DNA from: Desulfobacterales bacterium
GTDB taxonomy: Bacteria; Desulfobacterota; Desulfobacteria; Desulfobacterales; JAHEIW01
DNA: 16,037 nucleotides
NCBI GenBank assembly: GCA_030145015.1
Contig: JAQYWI010000127.1
Span: 1 to 16,037 of the forward strand
Direction of reading: 5' to 3'
Position numbers and translations under genes: made by a program. Each line of letters opens with the position of its first letter. Positions within the stretch are counted from its first letter, which is position 1. Positions 7,653-14,465 of this stretch are shown here, one piece after another. The notes below the pieces were generated by a model that was not told the origin of the DNA, did not search any database, and saw nothing but the letters and a program-made list of their open reading frames with translations.

Positions 7653-7731
7653 GATAGGTTATATCTATCGCACCCGGGCTGTTTTGTAAACATCGCCACA
7701 CGCACGTTTAAATCTGTTAAAGAGCGCTTAC

Positions 7732-8100
7732 TTACATTTTAGCCAGCGCAAAATCTGTTTGAACTTCGCCCAGCAGAACATGACGCTTGAAAACCTGGCG
7801 CGTTTTGTTGGAATCCATAAGTTGATAAACAATGGGCTGGCTGCCTAGCGTCTCAACAGTGACATTCGGTTCACTGCTGCACATTCCCATGCAGCCGGAG
7901 GCGACAACCCGGATATCCTGTCGATCCGCTGCGGCCATCTCTTCCATAAGGGCACTCATGACATCGCGGGCGCCGGCCGCGATTCCGCAGGTGCCCATAT
8001 GCACGGTGATTTTAATATTTGCAGGGCCATCTCGCAGCGAAGTTTCTTTAGCTGTTTTTTCTTTAATTTTTTTTAGATCTTCAATTGTCAACTTTGTCAT
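7732..8100 (-). CDS. HndB-like thioredoxin-fold [2Fe-2S] protein
   Basis: The 122-residue protein resembles HndB and the N-terminal 2Fe-2S module found with bifurcating hydrogenases. It has a GTCGIAAGARDVM segment with C38 and SGCMGMC with C70 and C74 (spacing C-x3-C as in NuoE-type proteins). These are its only three cysteines, while thioredoxin-like 2Fe-2S proteins normally use four, so the cluster may have a non-Cys ligand or be lost. In known systems such proteins pass electrons to, or tune, a NuoF/[FeFe]-hydrogenase complex. Here it is the last gene of the accessory set, and the expected NuoE, NuoF and hydrogenase genes are not downstream. It has a strong Shine-Dalgarno (GGAGGT, complement of 8106-8111) and starts 16 bp after the preceding stop. 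Confidence 0.82.
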   Translation of the reverse strand: MTKLTIEDLKKIKEKTAKETSLRDGPANIKITVHMGTCGIAAGARDVMSALMEEMAAADRQDIRVVASGCMGMCSSEPNVTVETLGSQPIVYQLMDSNKTRQVFKRHVLLGEVQTDFALAKM

Positions 8101-8116
8101 CTTCGACCTCCATGAA

Positions 8117-8674
8117 TTAAGATGTGTTTTTACCGGATATCAGCTCTTTGAGTGCCGAACGGATCGTTTCGGCTAAATGGTGAATAACCACGGGATCGGA
8201 CAGAGAAAGATCATCCATTTCTGCGCGGATTTCCCGGGTGTCCAGGCTAAAATCGTTACCATCGATGCGATGGGAATAGACAAAATCAATTCCCGGGTTG
8301 CCGATGATTAAAGTGGTTATCGTAGCGGCCATATCTCCCAGCGGCGCACGATCGATATGGTTATAACGAAATATAGCTTCAATTTCAGTACCTTTACCGG
8401 GTTGCGTGTCGACGCGCAAGGTCCCATCGCAGCGTTCGGCGGCAGCGGATAGAAGCGAGAGGCCCAGACCGACTCTGCGAGTGGTTCGGGATGTAATAAA
8501 AGGATCGTTGATATTGTCCAGTTTTTCGATGGGCATACCACTGCCATTGTCTCGGATCACAATTTTTAACCGATCCTTTTTACGGGCTTCATCAACTTCA
8601 ATCCAGATGCAATTGCCACCGGCGGTGATCCCGTTTTCAACAACGTCTAAAATATGTAAAGATAATTCTCGCAT
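8117..8674 (-). CDS. Histidine-kinase-like ATPase (HATPase_c), hydrogenase-cluster type
   Basis: The 185-residue protein consists mainly of a GHKL ATPase fold. It shows an N-box in ILDVVENGITAGG (residues 8-20), a G1 box DNGSGM near 42, and a G2 box RVGLGLSLLSAAAERCDG near residues 67-84. There is no phosphoacceptor-His dimerisation domain and no sensor, so it is not a complete sensor kinase. It may act as a protein kinase or ATP-dependent switch on a partner. About 75 residues follow the ATPase domain and match no known domain that I recognise. The gene lies between the PHP gene (19-bp gap) and the HndB-like gene (16-bp gap), consistent with one operon. The function is unknown. Confidence 0.8.
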   Translation of the reverse strand: MRELSLHILDVVENGITAGGNCIWIEVDEARKKDRLKIVIRDNGSGMPIEKLDNINDPFITSRTTRRVGLGLSLLSAAAERCDGTLRVDTQPGKGTEIEAIFRYNHIDRAPLGDMAATITTLIIGNPGIDFVYSHRIDGNDFSLDTREIRAEMDDLSLSDPVVIHHLAETIRSALKELISGKNTS

Positions 8675-8693
8675 TTATGCATAAAATCTTATG

Positions 8694-9440
8694 TCATTCT
8701 GCAGTGTTTAGGATCCTGCGCCCATCTATGCCTTCAAAGGCCATACGGATTTCTTCAAAGGTGGGCGCAGCCAAAACAAATTCCGTCCATACTTTTCCAA
8801 TGTCGTGCAGAAAATGTGCATCCGATGACGTTACACAGGGATAATCGTTTATGCCCGCTATCTCGGTCAGGGCTCTGTCAAGAGGCACGCGATAAGATAC
8901 TTCTACAGCGTCTAAATGTAGATCTTCAGGGATAAATCCAAGCTGTCCTATCAGGCTGTAAGACGGGCGGTCAACATGCGAACTGATACAGATGCCTTCG
9001 AGGTGATGGACCTTTTTTACGATTTCAAGGATGCTGAGCTGGGTGGCGCCAATCAACAGGCGTGCGTTTTCCCCCAGAACGTGATCGTGCTCATCTGCAA
9101 CCACCTGATGACCGAATACTTCCGGCTTATTTTCTCCGGGCAGATGGGCGTAAACATATTCCTGCATTTTTAGGGTGTCATCAATTTTTTTAAAGAGCGT
9201 CACCAGATGCACTTCCTCCTTGGAACATACTTCCAATCCAGGCAAAACGGTGATACCCTGTCTGGCACCTTCCCGTAAGGTCACCGCAGCGTTCTCTGCA
9301 GTATTGTGATCACAGATGGCGATTAAATCAAGGTGCTGTTCAATACTTTTTGCAACAATATTTTTGGGGCTCATATCCCAGTCGCTGCAAGGTGAGAGGC
9401 AGGAGTGAATGTGGAGGTCGGCCCTAAATTTTTTTAACAA
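8694..9440 (-). CDS. PHP-domain metal-dependent phosphoesterase-like protein
   Basis: The 248-residue protein has PHP (polymerase and histidinol phosphatase) motifs in order: H10 and H12 in DLHIHSCLS, D44-H45 in ICDHNTAE, the Glu of LPGLEV near 70, the His of SSHVDRP near 155 and D-x-H in SSDAHFLHD near the C-terminus. This set binds a trinuclear metal centre in phosphoesterases such as RNase AM/TrpH-type enzymes. Family members of this length recur beside [FeFe]-hydrogenase operons with no assigned role. The start is a TTG at 9438-9440, chosen because AAGGA (complement of 9449-9453) lies 8 bases upstream and no ATG precedes the DLHIHS motif. The substrate is unknown. Confidence 0.85.
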   Translation of the reverse strand: MLKKFRADLHIHSCLSPCSDWDMSPKNIVAKSIEQHLDLIAICDHNTAENAAVTLREGARQGITVLPGLEVCSKEEVHLVTLFKKIDDTLKMQEYVYAHLPGENKPEVFGHQVVADEHDHVLGENARLLIGATQLSILEIVKKVHHLEGICISSHVDRPSYSLIGQLGFIPEDLHLDAVEVSYRVPLDRALTEIAGINDYPCVTSSDAHFLHDIGKVWTEFVLAAPTFEEIRMAFEGIDGRRILNTAE

Positions 9441-9448
9441 CGGTTGAA

Positions 9449-9453
9449 TCCTT
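9449..9453 (-). promoter_or_regulatory. Shine-Dalgarno supporting a TTG start of the PHP gene
   Basis: AAGGA on the minus strand is followed by 8 bases and TTG. The first PHP motif begins at residue 8, so an internal start would remove it. Confidence 0.65.
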
Positions 9454-9511
9454 CTACAGACATTACGCCAAGATCCCTAAAACACGTGCTGTCTAATGCT
9501 CAGCTCACATA

Positions 9512-9862
9512 TTATTGGGTTGCAGGATTACCGACGCCGGCGCTAAAAAGGCGACCGGCCAGATTAAATGATGAATTTGGCCATAGCAAAATGGGAATGC
9601 CTTCCTGATCTGCTTTTTGGATGGTTTCATCATCCGGAGTCTGTCCGCCGGTGATAATGATAGCGGCCATTTCACGCAGCACCGCCACCGCAACGATATT
9701 CTGATGCCCCTGAACGGTCATCCAGGCACATCCTTGAGGCGCGTTGCCCATAATTTCACTTAACAAATCGCCGCAGTAGCCGTCGGTGACGTTGCGATCA
9801 AGTCCACTTTTCCCGGCAGTCACCGCAAGGCCGAAATTATCCACCAGGTCTTTTACCATCAT
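9512..9862 (-). CDS. DRTGG-domain protein, copy 2
   Basis: This small protein of 116 residues is built like the other DRTGG protein at 10475-10828. It has an N-terminal helix plus GLAVTAGKSGLDRNVTDG, a CGDLLSEIM block, then AAIIITGG and GIPILLWP strands. DRTGG domains are small ligand-sensing folds often found near CBS or HPr-kinase-like proteins. No catalytic residues are evident and the ligand is unknown. The start is ATG at 9862 (a second ATG follows in frame at 9859), with AAGGA 9 bases upstream. It lies between the RsbW-like gene and the PHP gene. Confidence 0.75.
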   Translation of the reverse strand: MMVKDLVDNFGLAVTAGKSGLDRNVTDGYCGDLLSEIMGNAPQGCAWMTVQGHQNIVAVAVLREMAAIIITGGQTPDDETIQKADQEGIPILLWPNSSFNLAGRLFSAGVGNPATQ

Positions 9863-9902
9863 TTTTCAACATCCTTTCCAAACAGGGGTCTTCGTCAAAA
9901 CG

Positions 9903-9946
9903 GACAAAGCAGGTTGATGTTTGCTTTTGGCTCAATCTGCTTTGTC
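9903..9946 (-). other. Stem-loop at the end of the RsbW-like gene
   Basis: Arms 9903-9917 and 9932-9946 are complementary at 14 of 15 positions, with a 14-base loop. The RsbW-like stop codon (9932-9934) lies inside the 5' arm of the transcript. There is no U-run after the stem, so it is more likely an RNA-stability, processing or attenuation structure than a full terminator. The mismatch pairs 9913 with 9936. Confidence 0.55.
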
Positions 9947-10372
9947 TCCATAAGGCAGAAAAAAAATCATTTGAACAATGGTTCCTTGGCTTCTTTTGGA
10001 CTCAATCTTGATCCGGTCCGAATTTTTTTTCATGTTCGGCAGTCCCATGCCCGCGCCGAAGCCCATTTCACGGTAAGCATCTTCAGCCGTCGAGTACCCG
10101 GCTTGCATCGCCAGGTCAATGTCTTCGATACCGGGACCATCATCGGTTACTTCTAAAGTCAGTCTGTCCGCATCAACCTCAAGGCTCAACGAACCTTCGC
10201 CGCCATGCATGACCACATTCATTTCGCTTTCATAGCCGCAAATGGCGACTCGCCGAACCAATCGGGGGTCAAAATCCATCGACTTGAGAAGATTTTGAAT
10301 ATTGATCGCGGCTTCTCCGGCACGGATAAAATCTCTGCCCTTAATATGAAAGCTTTTTCTAAATTTGGACAT
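9932..10372 (-). CDS. RsbW-like anti-sigma-factor type ATPase (serine kinase family)
   Basis: The 146-residue protein is a GHKL ATPase of the RsbW/SpoIIAB type. It has an N-box with NVVMHGGEG, a G1 box DDGPGIEDID and a G2 box GFGAGMGLPNMKKNSD. Relatives phosphorylate anti-anti-sigma factors or bind sigma factors, but no sigma factor or STAS partner is encoded in this window. Its place between two DRTGG genes matches gene sets linked to hydrogenases, where it may instead act on a local partner. I use the ATG at 10370-10372, which gives the normal family length. The frame continues upstream to a TTG at 10459 whose extra 29 residues match nothing. Neither start has a strong Shine-Dalgarno. Confidence 0.8.
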   Translation of the reverse strand: MSKFRKSFHIKGRDFIRAGEAAINIQNLLKSMDFDPRLVRRVAICGYESEMNVVMHGGEGSLSLEVDADRLTLEVTDDGPGIEDIDLAMQAGYSTAEDAYREMGFGAGMGLPNMKKNSDRIKIESKRSQGTIVQMIFFLPYGDKAD

Positions 10373-10474
10373 TGGGCATTTGTTAAGACGATAGGGTTTG
10401 AAATTTACGGCAGTATTACTTCTTGGATATGAGGCAATCTGTTTATGGCTTAAAATCAACTTCTAATTAGAATG

Positions 10475-10828
10475 CTAACGTTGTCCGTCAAGCCCTGTAA
10501 GATTGCAGGCGTGCAATCTGCCGCAGGAGACGAACATGGAATATGGGCTCGATATTAGAGGTAGCCCCTGCGCTTTGGCCATATCGATCACCTCTTGGGG
10601 AGGATTTTTCTTTCTGACAAACACCACCGCTCCGACACCTCCTACAATGGCTGTGCGTATAACCTGGATCGTTGTCAAACCCGTTAATAAGAGGCTATCT
10701 TCAGAAACTTTGTTCAGAATATCGCTCATTAAATCGGCGGCGCCACATCTGGTGATGTCTTTATCCAGTTTATCTTTTCCGACCAAAAGCGTCGCATCCA
10801 GCGCATCAACAATTTCTGCTAACCTCAT
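10475..10828 (-). CDS. DRTGG-domain protein, copy 1 (first gene of the regulatory set)
   Basis: The 117-residue protein is laid out like the copy at 9512-9862: an N-terminal EIVDALDATLLVGKDKLD, a CGAADLMSDIL block, VGGVGAVVFV and GLPLISSPYSMF strands. The two copies are recognisably homologous but well diverged, so the duplication is old or the pair acts as a heterodimer. The ligand is unknown. This gene opens the accessory set. A sigma70-like promoter (10934-10963) lies about 100 bases upstream. Confidence 0.75.
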   Translation of the reverse strand: MRLAEIVDALDATLLVGKDKLDKDITRCGAADLMSDILNKVSEDSLLLTGLTTIQVIRTAIVGGVGAVVFVRKKNPPQEVIDMAKAQGLPLISSPYSMFVSCGRLHACNLTGLDGQR

Positions 10829-10933
10829 ATCCCGATCCCACCATTTTGCCTAGCGTTTAGTGACGGTTCATGTTTAAGATTCAGGCGATTGATGACGTCC
10901 GACTGAAAAAGGATCAAACCCAGAGATTAGAAA

Positions 10934-10963
10934 AGTATAGGATATCGGGTGTCGAAGTGTCAA
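10934..10963 (-). promoter_or_regulatory. Sigma70-like promoter upstream of the DRTGG/RsbW/PHP set
   Basis: On the minus strand the -35 box TTGACA (complement of 10958-10963) matches the consensus exactly. It is followed after 18 bases by TATACT (complement of 10934-10939) as the -10. Transcription would start near 10927, leaving a leader of about 100 nt before the ATG at 10828. The -35 box lies within heptad units of element D. Confidence 0.6.
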
Positions 10964-11047
10964 TGATAAGTATGGTAATTCAAAGGTTAAAAGGTTCAGG
11001 GTTCAAAGGTTCAAGGTTGTAACCCAGAACGCTGAACCCAGAACCCG
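10943..11047. repeat. Foldback element D: TGTCAA heptads and GGTTCAx tandem units
   Basis: The left portion has heptads TATCGGG at 10943, TGTCGAA at 10950 and GTGTCAA at 10957. The right portion has units beginning GGTT at 10985, 10993, 11000, 11008 and 11015 (spacing 7 to 8 bp), followed by the complementary GAACCCA at 11034 and GAACCC at 11041. Arms 10993-11004 and 11034-11045 match 11 of 12. It lies between the ade stop (11050) and the DRTGG gene start. Confidence 0.8.
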
Positions 11048-11049
11048 AT

Positions 11050-12759
11050 TTACACAAACAGCGGCACAACCTCAAACTTATTGACATCGACCAGGCCGAT
11101 ATCGGTCAGCTTTAATTCCGGTATCACGGGCAAGGCCAAAAAGGAAAGGGTCATGAACGGATCTTTTAATGGGGTACCCATATCATGTGCAACTCCAATG
11201 AGGTTGTCCAGTTGATCGCGGACCCTCCGGACCGGTTCCAAAGACATCAGCCCCGCAACCGGCAATGCCAGTTCAGCCAGAATATGGGTATCGGATACGG
11301 CCGCCAGGCCGCCTCCCATTTTTACCACCGCTTCGACTGCGGCTCGCATGTCCGCATCTGTGGTGCCGACGACAATAATGTTATGAGAATCATGGGCAAC
11401 ACTGGAAGCCAGGGCGCCGTGTTTTAAGCCAAAGCCCTTAACAAAGCCCTTGCCGATATTGCCGGTGCCATTGTGGCGTTCAATAACCGCCATTTTTAGC
11501 ATATCCTTTGAAGGATCGCTTACCGCTTGATTGTTTTTAACCGTTATCTCTTCGATAAGCTGATGGGTAATCACCTGTTCCGGCACAATTTCAATTACAC
11601 GTACTTGTTTTTTATCAGCAGATATAGCGAAATCGATTTGCTGAAGATCAACATGCATCGATGGCGGGACGGTGGCCGCTGGAGGAACCTGAATATTCGG
11701 TAATATTTTTCCGTTTTCGGCTGTTAAAATTCCCCGGCAATATACCGCTTCAATGACCGGTTTTTTCAAATTCGAAAATACGACCAGATCGGCCTGTTTG
11801 CCAGGCGCAAGAGCGCCCAGGTGGTCCAATTTGAAATATTCTGCCGGGTTCAGGGTCGCCATTTGGATCGCTAAAATTGGGTCCAGACCCGACTGAATGG
11901 CTTCATACACGATCGAATCAATATGACCCTCTGTGATCAGGTCGTGGGGGTGCCGATCATCGCTGCACCACATCATCCGTCTGGCTGTTTTTTCGTTCAC
12001 GGCCGGCAGCAGCGCCTGTAAATTTTTGGCGCAGGTTCCCTGACGGATCATGATGTACATACCGGCCATGAGCTTTTCTTTGGCTTCCTGCTCGGTGGTG
12101 CACTCATGATCACTTTGAATGCCAGCTGAGATATAAGCATAAAGCTCCGGTCCTTTGAGTCCGGGCGCGTGACCGTCGATCGGCTTTTTTTGTTGCCGGG
12201 CAGCGCCTATTTTGGCCAATACATCCGGATCCCGATTGATAACTCCAGGAAAATTCATCATCTCAGCCAGTGCGATAATTCTTTCGTTATTTAATAACGG
12301 GCGCAGGTCTTCAGCGGTTAGGCGGGCACCGGCGGTTTCCATTTCGGTTGCCGGCACACACGACGGCAGGGTAAAATAGATATTGATGGGTTGTTGTTCT
12401 GCCGACTGCAGCATATATTCGATTCCCGATAACCCCAGCACGTTAGCGATTTCATGGGGATCGGCCGCTACGGTCGTGGTGCCATGTACGACAACTGTCC
12501 GGGCGAATTCGGAAATGCAGGCCATCGAGCTTTCAATATGAACATGCCCATCAATAAACCCGGGCGCGACATATCGGCCTTTTAAATCCACAACATTTTT
12601 GGCCTCGTATGGGCCGAACCCGACGATCTTCCCATCACTGATTGCGATTGCATCCGGTACGACCTCGCCTGCAAATACATTGATGATCTGCGCGTTGGTT
12701 AAAAGCAGATCAACGGTTTTTTCACCGTGTGCTGCTTTAATCGTTTCCGTCAAATCCAT
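11050..12759 (-). CDS. ade: Adenine deaminase
   Basis: The enzyme hydrolyses adenine to hypoxanthine and ammonia in the cytoplasm. The 569 residues fit the family (Bacillus AdeC is about 577). It shows the amidohydrolase metal motif GFIDGHVHIESSM (H72, H74), then DPHEIANV, the DGHAPGL segment, HECTT and SDDRHP. A C-terminal regulatory-like domain with SVAHDSHNIIVVG is also typical of Ade. I start at the ATG at 12757-12759, which has AAGGA 8 bases upstream. The frame continues 32 codons further, but that stretch is translated from repeat element E. Its neighbours are an MTA/SAH deaminase (upstream) and the hydrogenase-type regulatory set (downstream). Adenine could come from SAH or MTA nucleosidase activity elsewhere. 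Confidence 0.95.
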   Translation of the reverse strand: MDLTETIKAAHGEKTVDLLLTNAQIINVFAGEVVPDAIAISDGKIVGFGPYEAKNVVDLKGRYVAPGFIDGHVHIESSMACISEFARTVVVHGTTTVAADPHEIANVLGLSGIEYMLQSAEQQPINIYFTLPSCVPATEMETAGARLTAEDLRPLLNNERIIALAEMMNFPGVINRDPDVLAKIGAARQQKKPIDGHAPGLKGPELYAYISAGIQSDHECTTEQEAKEKLMAGMYIMIRQGTCAKNLQALLPAVNEKTARRMMWCSDDRHPHDLITEGHIDSIVYEAIQSGLDPILAIQMATLNPAEYFKLDHLGALAPGKQADLVVFSNLKKPVIEAVYCRGILTAENGKILPNIQVPPAATVPPSMHVDLQQIDFAISADKKQVRVIEIVPEQVITHQLIEEITVKNNQAVSDPSKDMLKMAVIERHNGTGNIGKGFVKGFGLKHGALASSVAHDSHNIIVVGTTDADMRAAVEAVVKMGGGLAAVSDTHILAELALPVAGLMSLEPVRRVRDQLDNLIGVAHDMGTPLKDPFMTLSFLALPVIPELKLTDIGLVDVNKFEVVPLFV

Positions 12760-12767
12760 TGTAAAGG

Positions 12768-12772
12768 TCCTT
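12768..12772 (-). promoter_or_regulatory. Shine-Dalgarno of ade
   Basis: AAGGA on the minus strand lies 8 bases before the ATG at 12759. This decides the start against the longer frame that runs into the repeat. Confidence 0.75.
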
Positions 12773-12800
12773 TGCTCTGGAAGCTGTGGTATTAAACAAA

Positions 12801-12932
12801 GGTTTCGGGTGTCATTCGGTTTTCGAGGACGAGGACCTTCTTTTATTCGGCTCATTTTATTCGTCCTCGTTCTCGTTCTCGTACTCGTTCTCGTACTCGG
12901 GTGCTGTCAAATAATACCCCTGAAACCTGATA
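12801..12932. repeat. Foldback element E: hexamer TCGTTC/TCGTAC tract with inverted partner and outer heptads
   Basis: The core right half has six hexamers in perfect register: TCGTCC at 12861, TCGTTC at 12867 and 12873, TCGTAC at 12879, TCGTTC at 12885, TCGTAC at 12891. The left half has CGAGGA at 12824 and 12830. Arms 12824-12832 and 12861-12869 are a perfect 9-bp inverted repeat. Outside lies AGGTTTCGGGTGTCA (12800-12814), identical over 15 bases to 425-439 of element A. Opposite it are CCTGAAA at 12919 and CCTGATA at 12926. So this gap nests a hexamer family inside a heptad family. It separates mtaD copy 2 (stop at 12984) from ade. Confidence 0.85.
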
Positions 12933-12983
12933 ATAAGTAGGCCCCGTCAGCTAAACATTGATGCCCAAAACCTGCGATGCACA

Positions 12984-14297
12984 TTAACTCTTGATACCAC
13001 CGGCAATCGTCCGGACCCTGGCCATAATCTCCTCAACATCCAGGCTGAGAACGTTTCGATTTTTTACAAGGATGCAACCATCCACGACCACATCGCGCAC
13101 GTCCGAACTTTTGGCCGTATAGACGATATGGGATTCGGGGTGGTAGATGGGCATCAGATGCGGTCTGCGGGTGTCGATGATGATCAAATCGGCTTGCTTG
13201 CCGACTTCTAGAGAACCGGTGTGCTTGTCAAGGCCAATGACCTTGGCGCCTTCAATGGTCGCCATCTCCACAACGGTTCTGGCATCCATCACTGTCGGGT
13301 CAAATGTTTCGACTTTATGAAGTTTTGCGACCATGTCCATTTCGTGAAACAGATCCAGATTGTTATTGCTGGCACAGCCGTCTGTGCCCAGACCCACCGG
13401 AATGCCGGCTTTTAAAAGCTTAGGTGCCGGTGCGATTCCCGCTGCTAATTTGGCATTGCTTTCCGGATTATGGGAAATGCCGACTTTGCGCGCGGCGATA
13501 ATTTCGATATCTTCATCATCGATCCAAACACAATGGATCAGCAAGGTATTTTCATCCAGGATGCCCAGCTGTTCGAGATATTGGATCGGTGTGGTCTGAT
13601 ATTCATCCTGGATTTGGCGGCACTCGTTTTGAGTTTCAGCCGCGTGAATTTGAAACAGCAATCCGTTTTCGATACAAAGCGCTTTGGCGTTTTTCAACGT
13701 TTCAGCGCTGCAGGTATAGGCTGAATGGCAAAATACGGACGGGGTGATCAGCGCGGAAGGGTTACGCCATTTTGCAGCAAATGTTTGAGAAATCCGAATG
13801 TTTTCCTTGGGTTCCGGGACCCCCGGGGCCGGAAAATCAATGACCCCCTGGGCCAGGACTGCCCGCAGTCCGCTGGTTTTGACAGCCTCAGCCACCGTGT
13901 TTTCATAAAAATACCCATCACAGCAGGTGGTGGTTCCTGAAAGTAACATTTCAGCGCAGGCCAGCAGCGTGCCCCAGCGAACATTTTCTGGATTTATATG
14001 GGTACTTTCAGCAGGAAAAATGTGCTGGTTTAACCAGACATCCAGCGGCAGATCATCGGCCAGGCCTCGAAGCAAGGTCATGGGGAGATGGGTATGGGTG
14101 TTCACCAGACCCGGCATAATGAGACCGCCGCCGGCATCCAGGGTCTCTTTTGCCGCCGGAAGCGTTTGCTTGCCGGACCCGGCTTCGATGCGCTGTAATT
14201 TACCCGCTTTTATGCAAAGCAGGCCATCGGGGATAATTTCAAATGCAGCGTTAACGGTAACAATGGTTCCGTTGTGGATGACAAGATCATAAGTCAT
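12984..14297 (-). CDS. mtaD: 5'-methylthioadenosine/S-adenosylhomocysteine deaminase, copy 2
   Basis: This 437-residue amidohydrolase deaminates MTA, SAH, adenosine or 5'-deoxyadenosine to the inosine analogue. Metal and catalytic residues are H68 and H70 in NTHTHLPMTLLRG, H191 in HSAYTCS, H218 and E221 in HAAET, H276 in SHNPESNAKL and D306 in GTDGCASNNNLDLF. The GLADDLPLDVWLNQHIFPAE segment is a hallmark of the group. The start is ATG at 14295-14297, with no strong Shine-Dalgarno. It is paralogous to the gene at 14512-15828, with the same residue numbering for the metal site. Differences cluster in the substrate side (TCCDGYFYEN versus CFCDMYLFED; AAET versus LAES), so the copies may favour different nucleosides. 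A possible promoter lies at 14330-14359. Confidence 0.88.
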   Translation of the reverse strand: MTYDLVIHNGTIVTVNAAFEIIPDGLLCIKAGKLQRIEAGSGKQTLPAAKETLDAGGGLIMPGLVNTHTHLPMTLLRGLADDLPLDVWLNQHIFPAESTHINPENVRWGTLLACAEMLLSGTTTCCDGYFYENTVAEAVKTSGLRAVLAQGVIDFPAPGVPEPKENIRISQTFAAKWRNPSALITPSVFCHSAYTCSAETLKNAKALCIENGLLFQIHAAETQNECRQIQDEYQTTPIQYLEQLGILDENTLLIHCVWIDDEDIEIIAARKVGISHNPESNAKLAAGIAPAPKLLKAGIPVGLGTDGCASNNNLDLFHEMDMVAKLHKVETFDPTVMDARTVVEMATIEGAKVIGLDKHTGSLEVGKQADLIIIDTRRPHLMPIYHPESHIVYTAKSSDVRDVVVDGCILVKNRNVLSLDVEEIMARVRTIAGGIKS

Positions 14298-14329
14298 AGA
14301 TTCATCGTACCCTGAAACTAGATAATTTT

Positions 14330-14359
14330 AGTTTATTTGATGTGAATGCTATATCTCAA
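14330..14359 (-). promoter_or_regulatory. Possible sigma70-like promoter for mtaD copy 2
   Basis: TTGAGA (complement of 14354-14359), an 18-base spacer and TAAACT (complement of 14330-14335) lie just upstream of the ATG at 14297. The -10 match is only 4 of 6 in an A/T-rich stretch, so this is tentative. Confidence 0.3.
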
Positions 14360-14374
14360 TAAAAACAAATTGAA

Positions 14375-14465
14375 GCGTTTCGAGTTTCGCGTTCCGGGTT
14401 AAAATATTGCAACCCAGACTCTGTCGAGCATAACTCGCAACTCGTAACACGTAACACGCAACGAA
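14375..14465. repeat. Foldback element F: heptads GCGTTTC type and TAACACG type in opposite halves
   Basis: The left half has GCGTTTC at 14375, GAGTTTC at 14382, GCGTTCC at 14389 and GGGTTAA at 14396. The right half has TAACTCG at 14431, CAACTCG at 14438, TAACACG at 14445 and 14452, CAACGAA at 14459, all in 7-bp register. The halves are broadly complementary (CGAGTT against AACTCG; GGGTT at 14396 against AACCC at 14411), though less exactly than in elements A and C. It lies between the two deaminase genes. Confidence 0.75.

Noticed and set aside
7653..7669. Small stem (GATAG with CTATC) before the mtnA start as a riboswitch
   Set aside because: It has only 5 bp of stem and no further conserved structure; no SAM or purine riboswitch core could be recognised.
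10373..10459. 29-codon upstream extension of the RsbW-like gene from a TTG
   Set aside because: It has no ribosome site and no family similarity. The ATG at 10372 gives the usual length.
12760..12855. N-terminal extension of adenine deaminase by 32 codons
   Set aside because: The extra residues are translated from repeat element E, match nothing in the family, and the ATG at 12759 has its own Shine-Dalgarno.
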